Assembly (NCBI GenBank): GCA_934045075.1
Contig: OW203736.1
Span: 7,207,109 to 7,271,108, forward strand
Length of the DNA stretch: 64,000 nt
Reading direction: 5' to 3'
DNA from: Yponomeuta sedellus
Lineage: Eukaryota; Arthropoda; Insecta; Lepidoptera; Yponomeutidae
Shown: piece after piece, positions 1 to 10,285 of the stretch
Numbering within the stretch: the stretch's first letter is position 1
Layout: each line of letters starts with the position of its first letter
Notes under the pieces: generated by a model
The model's database searches: none
What the model saw: the letters and a program-made list of their open reading frames with translations, nothing else
What the model was told of the DNA's origin: nothing
Position numbers and translations under genes: made by a program

Positions 1-130
1 ACATTGCGTAGCCAAGTCCTCCTACGTGTTAATGCAGGAATCAATCACGATAAATGTTGTTTAATACAGGCCCCTCGTAGACGAGTATTTAGTGAAGTTG
101 AAAGTTTTATCCTACTATATTATCCACAAA

Positions 131-287
131 GAGGAAAATAAAAAGTACCCGGAACAGGCGTGCGTCTATGCAACGACTTATGAACGTTGATGAAGCGAAG
201 GTGACCTGTCAGGATCGTAGCAAGTGGCAGTCCGTGGTCTCTGCCTACACCTCTGGGGATACGGGTGAAGTTATGTTATGTTACATC
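131..287 (+). pseudogene. RTE-A LINE 3' fragment
   Basis: This is the extreme C-terminal coding end and tail of an RTE-like non-LTR retrotransposon, 5'-truncated. The readable peptide runs MQRLMNVDEAKVTCQDRSKW and then QSVVSAY, followed by the degenerate tail. The same block recurs at 5249-6010, 7860-8005, 20604-20825, 22898-23098, 33376-33705, 44346-44550 and 61430-61565, which shows it is a repeat and not a gene. The family is inferred from the longer copy at 5565-6010. Confidence 0.75.
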
Positions 288-305
288 ACTATATATTTAT
301 ATATT

Positions 306-460
306 AAACGGGTCAAATCGCGATTTTTTATTAGGTTAAACGTAATTACCTTATTTCCCGACGTTTCGGCAGCGTTACAATTGCCGTGGTCTCGGGTAGA
401 CTGAAGTGGTAACAACTGTAACGCTGCCGAAACGCCGACGAAACGCGATTTGACCCGTTA
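306..460. mobile_element. Foldback element with nested inverted repeats
   Basis: Outer arms at 307-322 and 444-459 are perfect reverse complements (16 bp), and inner arms at 362-379 and 417-434 are perfect over 18 bp. The inner core (acgtttcggca and gccgtggtc) recurs in the larger foldback element at 63555-63731, so the two belong to one superfamily of non-autonomous elements. No transposase is seen. Class is unknown. Confidence 0.6.
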
Positions 461-482
461 ATGATTCGCGATACTCATACGT

Positions 483-483
<1 letters not shown>

Positions 484-520
<37 letters not shown>
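484..520. repeat. (TA)n microsatellite
   Basis: A pure TA run directly follows a 21-bp sequence (460-480) that is repeated in direct orientation at 541-561, inside the neighbouring palindrome. Confidence 0.9.
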
Positions 521-524
<4 letters not shown>

Positions 525-530
525 ATATAT

Positions 531-571
531 AGTATTTCTTAATGATTCGCGATACTCATACATAGAGAGAG

Positions 572-645
<74 letters not shown>

Positions 646-686
646 CTCTCTCTATGTATGAGTATCGCGAATCATTAAGAAATACT
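531..686. repeat. 156-bp palindrome with TA core
   Basis: The arms are perfect reverse complements: unique sequence (agtatttcttaatgattcgc onward), then GA/TC repeats, then a long TA run at the centre (about 608/609). Several open frames across it are shadows of the simple repeat. It could extrude a cruciform. It may be two copies of a MITE end joined head to head. Confidence 0.85.
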
Positions 687-691
687 ATTAC

Positions 692-1215
692 ATTACTATC
701 TACACTATCCCACTTAGGGTGCATGAAAGGAGCCTTCCAGAGCGATTCAATAAGTCCGTACATCTGGCGCAATCTAGGCAACAATCAGCGAGTTCTTTAC
801 ACTGATTGGCAAATACTTTCCTCACGATGTTTTTCCATTCACCAGTGCAGAAGAAGATCCCACTGTTCCGTAGCGGCATCTCGCTTTAGACGGTGAAATG
901 AAGCGAGACGGCGCTAGCTAATAATGGGATAAGACTTTTATCGCGACGTGCTCCCCTAGCTTGAACATGACACTATCATGATAGTTGTATTATATATCGC
1001 ATACCGGTTCAAGCGAGAGCAAAACTGCTCTAAATAAACATACTCTATAATTAGACGCGGTTATCGCTGTTCCTAGTTCTCGTGACCGAGTAAGGGGTAG
1101 AAGACACCTTAGGTTATTTTTTGGGGTTCCGTACTGTAAGGCGTATTATAAAAAAGGTATGTATTTTTATTACACTAATGGCACTAGTTAGCTACGCGGT
1201 GCATTTCCAGGCGAT
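692..1215. other. Unassigned DNA
   Basis: No coding region, recognised repeat or RNA gene could be supported here. Confidence 0.5.
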
Positions 1216-1262
1216 GTCGCTGGATTATGGAGTATACCGTAGATACTCCATAATCCAGCGAC
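1216..1262. repeat. Perfect 20-bp-stem hairpin
   Basis: Arms 1216-1235 and 1243-1262 are exact reverse complements around a 7-nt loop (accgtag). It lies just upstream of the first unit of the tandem repeat. It is too short and too perfect for a typical microRNA precursor. A snap-back duplication is more likely. Confidence 0.8.
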
Positions 1263-1284
1263 GCACGAGCATAAAGATACAAAC

Positions 1285-2330
1285 TAAAATAAACCTTAAA
1301 TACTTTAAGGGTCAGTCAGGTCACTATACAATATTAACGCAAAGACAGCCGTGGAGGTGATGGGCTTTTTTTTGCTTATACAAGACGAATTTTAGATAAT
1401 TGGAGAGTCATAACGAAATAAACCTTAAATTATACTTTAACGAATAAGGTCTGCGCAGACGAGGGACTATCCCCGGGTACTTTTTTGTCCGCCGATATAG
1501 ATCTCTTATAAATTGTATAGAATAACGCACACGAAAGACTCAAAGTACCGCTTACAAAAAGTTAAGTTAGTCTCAACTTACCGAGGACATTAAAAGACCG
1601 GACTGGACAAAAGTTCGGTGTTTTCATATAAAACGCCTATTCTTTTTGAACTTCATGTAAATTACAACACAATGTAATCTCTGAATATTTGTTTCCATAG
1701 CGTACGCTTCACTCAATTTCCGGGGAACAAAATGACCGCACACCGTGGGCGTTGAGTCCGCGACAAGTGCTCGGAGGACATTTTTTTACGATTCAGGGAC
1801 TTTCGTCCCATGGGGACAAAAGTCCCTCATCTGCGCAGGCCTTTAGACTAAAATACTAACGCAAAACAGCGCACATCCGTACATCCGAGTATAACACGAA
1901 TCTTGGATAGTTAGAAAGTCGAAGCAAAATAAACGTTAAATAGTTTTACGGTTATAGACTACAATACTAACGCAAAGACAGCGTTCAGTCGTCAAAGCGA
2001 CGGGATTTTTTCCTATGCACCATTAATTTTGGATATAGTTTGAAAGCCGAAGCATAATAAACCTTTAATACTTAAACGGTTATAGATTACAATACTAACG
2101 CTATGGCAGCCGTCAGTCGCCAAGGGTAAGGGCTTTTATTTTCCTATACACCATTAATTTTGGATATAGTTTGAAAGCCGAAGCATAATAAACCTTAAAT
2201 ACTTAAACGGTTATAGATTACAATACTAACGCTATGGCAGCCGTCAGTCGCCAAGGGTAAGGGCTTTTATTTTGCTTATATACCATGAATTTTGGATAGT
2301 TTGAAAGCCGTAGAAAAATAAACGTGCTTT
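1285..2330. repeat. Degenerate ~130-bp tandem repeat
   Basis: The unit begins near aataaaccttaaatac, carries caatactaacgc and ends near gaaagccgaagcat. Clear unit starts lie at about 1923, 2051, 2182 and 2312, giving spacings of 128 to 131 bp. A diverged unit lies at 1285-1412. The stretch 1412-1840 between them is too diverged to assign. The two central units (2055-2310) are nearly identical, which points to recent unequal exchange. Confidence 0.8.
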
Positions 2331-2737
2331 AACAGTAGCTATCAAAAGCTATTGTTATCTATCAGTAGCTATGAAAAAAACAAACCGCGTAGTGGTTTGT
2401 TCTTTTTAAAGGCACAACATATTTATCTCGACACAATAAATATCGCGGGTCATTGTTCTGATAGACGGAGAGGCGGTACCCTTTTTTTCTCTGTGGCGGT
2501 AAATTGCTAGCGCATTTTTAAAACGTGATCTCTCGACACGAGACAAGATTTTTTTAAGTCATGTGTTTTTAATAAGCCGTTTATAGCACAAGCAATTCAT
2601 AGAGATGTTGTTAATTGCAATCATGAAATCTTATTAGGTTTACGTGGGTTCCGCTGCCTTTTTCTCCACTACAATACGGCCCTAAGGCAGCGGCTTACAT
2701 TTATAATTGTAAATTTACATTTAGCAAACAGAATGTA

Positions 2738-2960
2738 AATTATATTATTTTTAATGCACTAACCCGTGCTAAGGACAATTTTAAAATACCTATTTATGTA
2801 CGTAATACAAAGAATATTGTAAGGAGGTTCGAAATTTCACTGATGTCGGTGAGTCGCCCATTAGCTCAGTTGGAAAGAGCGCTGGCACGAATAGACAGTG
2901 GTCGCGGGTTCGAGTCCCAGCATGGTTGGAATTTTTAGCCTCTAAATAGGTTTTTAAATT
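2738..2960 (+). mobile_element. SINE-1 copy with inverted 5' tail
   Basis: A tRNA-derived SINE. The head (about 2862-2937) has an A box (tagctcagttgg) and a B box (ggttcgagtcc), and is followed by the family tail cctctaaataggttttt. The left end is an inverted copy of the family tail (gcactaacccgtgctaagga), so both ends carry tail sequence in opposite orientation. It is a retroposed tRNA-like copy, not a functional tRNA gene. Confidence 0.85.
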
Positions 2961-3055
2961 TGACAGACGTGTCCCTGTTCTTGTATGCGCACTCCTATAA
3001 GCGCCATCTATAAAGTGCTTTGTGAATTTGTACTGAAAACTTCTTATTACGGCTA
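2961..3055 (-). repeat. Half copy of the 35-kb MITE
   Basis: The segment with cgccatctataaa, ttgtgaatttgt and ctgaaaac matches the right arm of the foldback MITE at 35004-35195. Only one arm is present. Confidence 0.55.
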
Positions 3056-3261
3056 GGAATTTATCATTGAATCGCATGCAAATCAGATTAATTTGTGCAC
3101 CTGACAATAAATAATACATTCAGTCCTCAAGCAACTTTATACTAACGGTGCATGTTGTGATAGTTCATGAATTTGCGAGAAAATGTCTAGTTTAGGCATC
3201 TCATCACAATTTTGAGGTTAGAATCTTGTTTACTAAATTGGACAAGTAAGAATAAATAGAC

Positions 3262-3535
3262 TGTATGACTAACGCTAGTGGCATTTTTCTGAGCGACTCC
3301 GTGGTTCGCAAGGCCCCTTAAGCAGTTGGTGCCGTCTGCCATCTATAGATGGCAGTCGTTAAGCTAATTAGCTATTAGCCTCTTAAGAGGCCTTAGGTAG
3401 GCTTGAAAACTTCTGACAAGCTACTAGTCTTGGAAGCGTCCGCCAATCCGGACTTGCCCCCCGTGGTGGGGTATGGCCTATAATACCTTCCTGAGAGAAG
3501 AGTCCCGTGCCCTTCGGTGGGGACATAATGAGTTG
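3262..3535 (+). mobile_element. 5S-SINE, 5'-truncated
   Basis: Body of the 5S-rRNA-derived SINE, from the ctagtggcattttt motif to the tail (cccgtgcccttcggtgggga). The 5S-like head is missing. Orientation is set by the full copies at 13103-13395 and 17078-17395. Confidence 0.8.
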
Positions 3536-3539
3536 ATAA

Positions 3540-4732
3540 TACCTAATCATGATAACGCAGGAATGACGTGGACCGAGAACGCTGCAAAGTGGCGTCCTTT
3601 CAATTCAATTTCATAAAGAAACACTAAAGCGATAGGACACGACCCATACAGATAAGACGAGGCGGAGGATGTAAACTCTACGCAACGCGTGTCTTCGCCT
3701 CGTCCACACCCCACGTCCTACCTGTGTTGTCCGCGCTTAAGTCGTAAATCAGTTAAAGTTCTAGTATATTGGTCCTAGGTTCTAGACTATAGGTTCTAAA
3801 AATAGTTGCCACAGTGGTTAAGATTTCTCATCTTCACTTTTAGATAAAAACTTTTATAAAACGAGGTTATGATTTATTTTCCATTGGTAGCTAATTATCA
3901 CCCCGAAGCGCCGTAAGAAGACCTTTATCTTATTGAACCCAGCGCTCGTTCCTTAACGGCAGCAGAAGTTATTTATGTCATCACCCTCTATATTGCCAAA
4001 ACATTAATAACAATACTTCACACTTTGATTGATAAGAGGCAGAATCATGACCTTCGGTCTCTTGTCTAGCACGAGTCCTGTCCGTGAGCATAGAACAAAC
4101 AGCAACAGAAGAGTGATTTGTAGTAAAAAGTCTCCCTAGAAGTTTCTTTCAATCGCAATAATTCGGCCGCCATCGTAAAATGTCAAATATTTCAGTTTTT
4201 GTTTTGTTCTGTTCAGCAAAATAAACATTGTTGGATGAAGAATGAGAGGCTGTTTTTTTGTCGCCGATCAAATATTTGTTGTTGATCAGTTCCCATAATT
4301 TGAACCACCAATAGGCTTGAATGACACAACAACAACACAAAATGCATTTATACATTTAAAAAACAACTGAAGCGATTGAACTATCATAATTAAGGAAAGA
4401 AAGAATACAGAAAGAGGAAAGAAAGAACAAAGAAAGAAAACATTTATAAAACACACACATAAAAAAATACACAATTACAACAAAAATTTAATGCATTTTC
4501 CTTGAGTAGACCTTTCGTTATTAGCTACATATTACATAAGTTATCATCAAAGTCAAATAATGTTTTACTAATATCTAAACTGCCGTTGATAATATTCTAA
4601 TAAGAATAGCTAATGTTTTTTTGATAATTAAAACATGGGAATGATTAGGTAATCAACAAAATGCGGATCATACCGGCTGACAAAGAATCCGAGATGATAA
4701 AAAATATACATAAAAAAATTACGCCAGTGTTA
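3540..4732. other. Unassigned A+T-rich DNA
   Basis: A short imperfect inverted repeat (gacgaggcg near 3656, cgcctcgtc near 3695) is the only structure seen. The open frames here (4149-4355 and 4286-4474, minus) are short and low-complexity, and are not supported as genes. Confidence 0.5.
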
Positions 4733-4975
4733 TAAAAACCTATTTAGAGGCTAAAAATTCCACCCATGCCTGTACGTAATACAGGAGTATTGTAAAGAGG
4801 TTCGAAATTTCACTGATGCCGGTGAGTCGCCCATTAGCTCAGTTGGAAGAGCGCTGGCACGGATAGCCAGAGGTCGCGGATTCGAGTCCCGGCATAGGTG
4901 GGATTTTTAGCCTCTAAATAGGTTTTTGAAATTGTCCTTAGCACGGGTTGGTGCATTAAAAAGAATATAATTACG
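4733..4975 (+). mobile_element. SINE-1 copy with inverted 5' end
   Basis: Starts with the reverse complement of the family 3' end (aaaaacctatttagaggct) and joins it, at cccatgcc/tgtacg, to a forward copy: spacer, tRNA-like head at about 4833-4903 with A and B boxes, and tail to 4975. This gives the element terminal inverted repeats by chimerism. Confidence 0.85.
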
Positions 4976-5223
4976 TCAGTGTGTTTTCAATCGGACCGAA
5001 CGACGCGCGTGGGCAGGCCCTCCACCAGATGGTCTGACGACCTGGTTACGTTGGCGGGGAGTCGCTGGATCGGGATGGCATAAGACAGTGAAGCTTGGCA
5101 AACTATGAGGGAGGCCTATGTCTTGCAGTGGGCGTCAAATGCTTGATAATGATGATAATTTTCTATCAATCAACTGTTTTCATCCACTGCTGGATATGGG
5201 TCAGTTCCAAGGCTCGCTATTTC

Positions 5224-5250
5224 TTACATACATACATACATACATACATA
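5224..5250. repeat. (TACA)n microsatellite, RTE-A 3' tail
   Basis: The tetranucleotide run abuts the 3' end of the minus-strand RTE-A copy. It probably grew from the LINE's own simple-repeat tail. Confidence 0.7.
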
Positions 5251-6010
5251 ATCTCACGCCTGTATCCCAGAGGGGTAGGCAGAGACCAGGGACTGCCACT
5301 TGCCACGATCCTGACAGATCACCTTCGCTTCATCAACGTTAAAAAGTTAAAATTACTTTGCTGAATTCCGCCAAAAACCCCACAAGCACCATGCGGCTAG
5401 CTAATGCACCGCCCTCCCTCCCACTTTTTCAAGCAGAAGCAAGACACGAACACACCACCACCAACACCAATACTTGTGTGAGAAAACACGCGACGCGTTT
5501 CGCCTCTAACACGAGGCATCCTCAGGCTCCCAAATGCAAGTGACCGTCTCCGCAAAACAACGTTCATAGTCGTTGCATGCACGCACGCCGGTTTCAGGTA
5601 CTTTTTATCTTTCCCTTTGCTAATACATCCCCTTTTTGGTCGATGTAAGTCCGTCTGGGACGTCCCTTACCAGCTCTTCCACTCACATTCGCATTTCTTC
5701 CTTCATCCTCTCCACATGTCCAAACCAACGCAACATTCCTTTCTCAATTCTAGTCACTACATCCTCTTTCAGTCCACAACGTTCTCTAATCAGATTATTG
5801 CGTATCCTGTCATTCAAAGTAACACTACACATACTTCTCAAGAACCTCATTTCAAATGCATTAATTCTACTTTCTTGCTTCTTTTGCCACACCCAAGTCT
5901 CGCTACCATACATAAGTGTTGGGACCAGCACGCCACTATGAATAGCCAATCTAGCTCTTTTGTAGACATTTCGGCTGCACACAATGGAGTGGAAGGCACC
6001 GCTATTTCTT
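5249..6010 (-). pseudogene. RTE-A LINE ORF2 C-terminal remnant
   Basis: Minus-strand remnant of an RTE-like non-LTR retrotransposon ORF2, from the thumb/C-terminal part of reverse transcriptase to the 3' tail. The best segment (5683-5982) reads LVPTLMYGSETWVWQKK, then RNNLIRERCGLKEDVVTRIE and MLRWFGHVERM, a signature of the region after the RT domain in this family. It continues through GRPRRTY-like sequence near 5650 and the MNVDEAK block near 5335. No catalytic RT motif remains. It is split by the R217 insertion at 5341-5557. Forward ORFs over this segment are shadows. Confidence 0.85.
5341..5557 (-). mobile_element. R217 repeat inserted in RTE-A
   Basis: A 217-bp insertion flanked by a 7-bp target-site duplication, caacgtt, at 5334-5340 and 5558-5564. 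Related copies lie at 10690-10973 and 11190-11405. On the minus strand it carries CTGAGGA, a 5-bp hairpin (gcctc/gaggc) and GAAACGCGTC (5491-5525), a layout loosely like a hammerhead ribozyme core. Variable duplication length and the lack of consistent inverted ends favour reverse-transcriptase-based insertion. Confidence 0.6.
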
Positions 6011-6280
6011 ATAGTCGTCAGCTATTTTAATATAATAACTCTGTTATCTAGGAAGGTATAAATAATTGATTTATTTTTCTACTTTAATACATCTACTTCC
6101 TTCTCCAATGTATTAGTACGGTCTACAGTCCATTCAAAGGTCGTCATTAAGAAATCACTTTTAGTGATGTAAGCATTCTTATAGACTATCCTTTTTTAAA
6201 ACGACTTCTTAAAAGGAGGAGGTTTTCAATTTGACGCGTATATTACTTTTTTATGTAATTACTAGCTGACCCAGAGAATT

Positions 6281-7283
6281 AATAAGTTTAACGCAACAAC
6301 AGTGCGGAGATCAATTAACATCGACTTTTGGTAATGAAGCTCCATCAAAAACGACTGTGTACGTATCACTGGTTTAGTGAGTTTAATCGCGGGCACAGTA
6401 AGCTCACGGACGAAGTTAAAGAAGGTCGCCCGAAATCGGTGGTTGTGCCACAAAATATTGAAGCTGTGCGAAAACTAATAATGCAAGACCGCCATGTTAC
6501 GTATCGCAAGATAGAGGCTATTCTGAACATATGTATGACGAGCATTCATAGGATATTACATGAACATTTGTCTGTTAAAAAAATTTGTTCGCGTTGGATC
6601 CCGCACAACTTAACTCAGGATCAAAAAGATGCTCGCGTCGAATGGTGCATGAAAACCTTAAAAAAAATCAACGGAGGCGACTCAAAATCTGTTTATAATA
6701 TCTACACAGGTGACGAATCCTGGATCTACGCGTACGATCCCGAAACTAAACAACAATCAGCAGTTTGGGTGTTTCAAAATGAGCCGAACCCTACAAAAGT
6801 GGCTCGTGCAAAAAGCACTGTAAAGCAAATGGTGGCCTGCTTTCTTGGTATTAATGGTCATGCAGCTACAGTACCACTGGAGAATCGCAGAACGGTTAAT
6901 TCGGAGTGGTACACGACCATTTGTTTGCCGGAAGTATTTGAAGAAATACGCCAAAACAACCAGCGACGCAGAATCATACTTCACCATGACAATGCCAGCT
7001 GTCATACATCTCAGTAAATAACTACATTTTTGGATGGTCAAAAAATAGAATTGATGGGTCATCCACCGTACAGCCCTGATTTGGCTCCCAATGATTTCTA
7101 TTTATTCCCAAATGTAAAGAATAAATTACGTGGCCAACGATTTTCGACCCGTGAAGATGCCGTAGATGCGTTCAAACAGCACGTTTTGGAGATACCTCAG
7201 AGTGGAAAAAGTGTTTTACAAATTGGTTTCATCGAATGCAAAAGTGCATCGATTATAGTGGAGAATACTTTGAAAAACAATAA
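6281..7283 (+). pseudogene. mariner transposase, three or four lesions
   Basis: A mariner-type (Tc1/mariner, DD34D) cut-and-paste transposase. The N-terminal helix-turn-helix region begins near 6281 (SLTQQQCGDQL) with its ATG apparently changed to ATA. A 4-nt insertion near 6362 shifts the frame, after which the frame is open from 6373. Catalytic motifs are TGDESWIYAYDPE (near 6710), HHDNASCHTS (near 6982) and HPPYSPDLAPNDFYLFP (near 7060). A TAA at 7015-7017 lies between the second and third motifs, and a small deletion near 7200 shifts the last 28 codons, ending at TAA 7281-7283. Clear terminal inverted repeats were not found. Confidence 0.92.
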
Positions 7284-7329
7284 AAGTATATTTAGCCGTA
7301 TACATTTGTTTATTTTTTCTATTCCGCAT

Positions 7330-7415
7330 ACATAAGTAGCAGCCCGCGTAGAAATCGAACCCAGTACCTCTGTTTCGGTACTCAAGCGTGTTAACCACTA
7401 GACGAGGCAGTCATG
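7330..7415 (-). repeat. tRNA-like SINE head
   Basis: The minus strand reads like a tRNA, with an A box (cgtctagtggttaac) and a B box (gggttcgatttc). The arms are imperfect, so it is called a retroposed SINE head. It sits directly behind the mariner remnant. Confidence 0.55.
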
Positions 7416-7669
7416 CAGATGTTTCTAGACATATTGATAATTGCTTATATTTATGATCATGCGACAATTACGATCATGCAACAATTATCTGTTACTAGGC
7501 ATTAAGATAGCAGTTGTTTTTTTAGGAAAAAAACCGTAATTATACATTGACTACAAATATCACAGAGGGCAAATACGTCGAAAAAGTATTGCATAAGTAC
7601 CCTCAGACCGGTTAGGTATTAAACTTTTCAGATTTGTGTTTTTTATTTTGAATTAATGATATCAACTCT

Positions 7670-7855
7670 TTGTGTCTCCACTGCTCGGGCATGGATCAGC
7701 TCTTCCTGTATCGCAGGAAGGTTAGGCCATACTTCACCACGGTGGCCAAGTCCGGATTGGTGGATGCTTGCAAGACTAGTGACTGGTATTACTGTCAGAA
7801 GTTATCAAGCCTGTGACATGGCTTAACGACTGCCATTACATGACATTTTCTACTT
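7670..7855 (-). mobile_element. 5S-SINE fragment
   Basis: Reverse-strand tail and body: the tail motif near 7675, aggttaggccatac, ggccaagtccggattggtgg and ggcttaacgactgccatta. The 5S-like head is absent. Confidence 0.8.
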
Positions 7856-7859
7856 TAAT

Positions 7860-8005
7860 AGGCGTGCGGTGTGCGTGCATTCAACGACGTATGAACGTTC
7901 ATGAAGCGAGGGTGATCTATCAGGATTGTGGCAAGTAGCAGTCCCTGGTAGAGACCAGGTCGGCAGAGGCCGACCCCTCTGGAATAAAGACGCCAGGTTA
8001 TGTTA
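7860..8005 (+). pseudogene. RTE-A LINE 3' fragment
   Basis: Same C-terminal block as at 131-287 (gcattcaacgacgtatgaac, then the MNVHEA-like frame), followed by the degenerate tail. Confidence 0.7.
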
Positions 8006-8114
8006 TACTTATGTTGATTTAACATACATGCTTTCTTTAATATATTCTTTAATATATAAACGAAAAGATCGCTTAGTATCTCTCTCGTTGTTACTGTGTG
8101 ACCTATATTATTTA

Positions 8115-8165
8115 AAAACCTATTTAGAGGCTAAAAATTCTACCCATGCCGGGATTCGAACTATA
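8115..8165 (-). repeat. SINE-1 fragment
   Basis: Only the inverted tail (aaaaacctatttagaggct) and part of the B-box side of the head remain. Confidence 0.75.
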
Positions 8166-8194
8166 TTATTATTAAATTCTTTACTGTACCTGTA

Positions 8195-8255
8195 CAGATT
8201 GTACAATTGGCGGGCTTAATACTAAATAGTATTTTATTCTAGCCACCCAACAGGT
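8195..8255 (-). repeat. LINE 3'-end fragment
   Basis: Contains acaattggcgggcttaatac, a block found in the Jockey/CR1-like 3' ends at 27838, 30770, 33225 and 56615. Confidence 0.5.
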
Positions 8256-8484
8256 GACGTGGAGAAGGTGGGGGAGTCTCAAACGGTGAGGTGATATTTT
8301 ATTGTCAAATATGTTTTTTTTATTAAACTATATATTAATATAAACTTATACAAATATTATAATTAAGCACATATATAAAGATGGATAGATAGACTACATA
8401 TACATATAAATAGACTTCATAATATATTATATATGTCTATAGAGATAGACGGCTACTTAGATGTTTACTAAGTAAAATTCACAA

Positions 8485-8690
8485 TTCAGAAACCGGTGAT
8501 AAGACTCGTATGGTCGGTGTGATACTTAGTTTTGCAGAGCAGTGTATTATGAACCGCATACAGAAACTCTGGAGACGCTTAAACTTATTTAATTGCTCCG
8601 CAGAGCGGTCCAGATACTCGTAGCAGATGTTAGTGTCGGGAATCCGCAGAAGGGAAGACTGAGTCAACGCAACCTTGGTAGCTCTCGTAT
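8485..8690 (-). pseudogene. Jockey-like LINE RT C-terminal remnant
   Basis: The minus-strand frame reads YEYLDRSAEQLNKFKRLQSF then CMRFIIHC. This matches the conserved post-thumb pattern of Jockey-clade reverse transcriptases, in which EQLNKLQRLQN is followed by C(I/V)RFI. Both ends are lost. Assignment to the clade is from pattern recognition only. Confidence 0.6.
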
Positions 8691-8737
8691 TTTAAGGAAA
8701 TTGCTCAGTCACCTATGAGAATCGTTATCAACCCTTT

Positions 8738-9092
8738 TATGTCCCCACTGCTGGGGCACGGGTCTCTTCCTGCGTCGCAGGAAGGTTAGGCCATACTCCA
8801 CCACGGGGGCCAAGTCCGGGTTGGTGGAGGATTATAAGACAGTGGCGGGCCTTACTATCAGAAGTTATCAAGCCGCCCATAAGGCCTCTGACATGGCTTA
8901 ACGACTGCCATTATTATAACAGCCGGCACCAACGGCTTAACGTGCCTTGCGAAGCACGGAAGCGCTCGGAAAAATGCCACTAACGGTAGTCACGGGACGC
9001 TCACCCATCCCGTACCGGACCGCGCCTGATGTTGCTTAACCAAGTGATTTATTCCAATCACTCGGTTCGCCTAGGCCACGAGCGCTTCCTAT
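8738..9092 (-). mobile_element. 5S-SINE, near full length
   Basis: Runs from the 3' tail (cactgctggggcacgg) to the 5' end (cactcggttcgcctaggcca). The head resembles the internal control region of 5S rRNA, but is more diverged here than in the copy at 13103. Confidence 0.85.
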
Positions 9093-9094
9093 GA

Positions 9095-10021
9095 GAATAT
9101 ACTGATGCAAACCACTTCCTTCTCAAATGCATCAGTCCAGTCCATTCAAATCTTGTCTTGATTTTTAGTGGTTACGTTTAGTGATAGAACCGTCTTCTGT
9201 ATTCTTAGGTTAAATAATATTTGCGCAATAGCCATTTTTATGTACAATAAAGTGTTTTCTACTTATCTAACATTTTCCTACTTATTATTTCTGATTTCTA
9301 AGGGGGGATCCCAAGACGACGTATTCTGTCTGATGATTTAGTTCAGTAGTATTCATCGAAGTTATCCTGTTTACTAATCATACAATTCAAGACACGTAAC
9401 AATTCTCTATCAATAGAATAACATCGATGTAATAGGTCATGCGCTGATAATTTACGATGGAACCAAGTATATATAATTTTAAATTCTTAGAACTAGTTTA
9501 AGGCAATTTTATTTACATGATAGAAGACAAGAAATAATACTATATCAGCTACCGACTACTGCGTTGACCCGCCCACTTGACTTGTTGTTAAATCTTTATT
9601 TTTTTATTGATTTATTGTTTTATTTTTATTTTACTTTAAATATTTATATACCTGTTTTCTATTTGATGCACTCGTACTTGTCACCTAGTTACTCTACATC
9701 ATAGCTATTTAGTGAAAAATATTTATGGGTTCAGGTTTCATATTTTCCTGTAGTATTTTTTTATATACACTTTAGCCGGTTTCCTGTTTTTTTTTTTCCA
9801 AATAAATAAAATAAAATAAGCAAAGCCAAAGTTTCTACAACTTTTGAGACTAAACTGTCTTAGGATTCACAATGTCTGATTGGGCTATTAAGTTGATACT
9901 AACGCTGATAATGATAATATTTGTGATAAAGAAATGTGTCTTTACTTAGCCCTTGATTCTTATTGCTTCTCTAAATTTAAATTGTAGTAGCTATGAAAAA
10001 AAAAATGTCATGCAAATTACA
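9095..10021. other. Unassigned A+T-rich DNA with a dispersed 37-bp repeat
   Basis: No coding signal is seen. The segment 9663-9701 (gatgcactcgtacttgtcac onward) is repeated nearly exactly at 10349-10386. Confidence 0.5.
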
Positions 10022-10033
10022 AGTACAGAAATC

Positions 10034-10252
10034 TTTTTGAACTAAAACTTTCGTAAGCACAACACATTGTAGACTTTTAGTCTGGATCTACTTACGGGTG
10101 TTGTTATATCGGAAGAGTCCAACCAGGTCACCATGATTAAGCTCTGCGAATCGGAGCGAAACCTGGCCGGACTCTTCCGATATGATAACACCCGTAAGTA
10201 GATCTGGACCACAGATTACTGAAGAGTTACTACGTCCGGACTAAAAGTCTAC
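10034..10252. mobile_element. Foldback MITE with 12-bp flanking repeats
   Basis: Outer arms at 10069-10086 and 10235-10252 (gtagacttttagtc) and inner arms near 10082-10120 and 10173-10209 form an almost continuous hairpin. A 12-bp direct repeat, agtacagaaatc, flanks it at 10022-10033 and 10253-10264. That length is more like a retroposon duplication than a typical DNA-transposon one. Confidence 0.65.
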
Positions 10253-10285
10253 AGTACAGAAATCAGTTTATTTTGATTTTTTTTT

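Noticed and set aside
5358..5543. Conserved 61-codon protein in R217 (also 10751-10936)
   Set aside because: Of about eight differences between the two copies, more change the amino acid than not, and the third copy diverges after the middle. The match is DNA repeat identity, not protein conservation, and the start is a TTG.
5617..6030. 137-codon forward ORF
   Set aside because: Antisense to the RTE-A ORF2 remnant, which has the recognisable protein signature.
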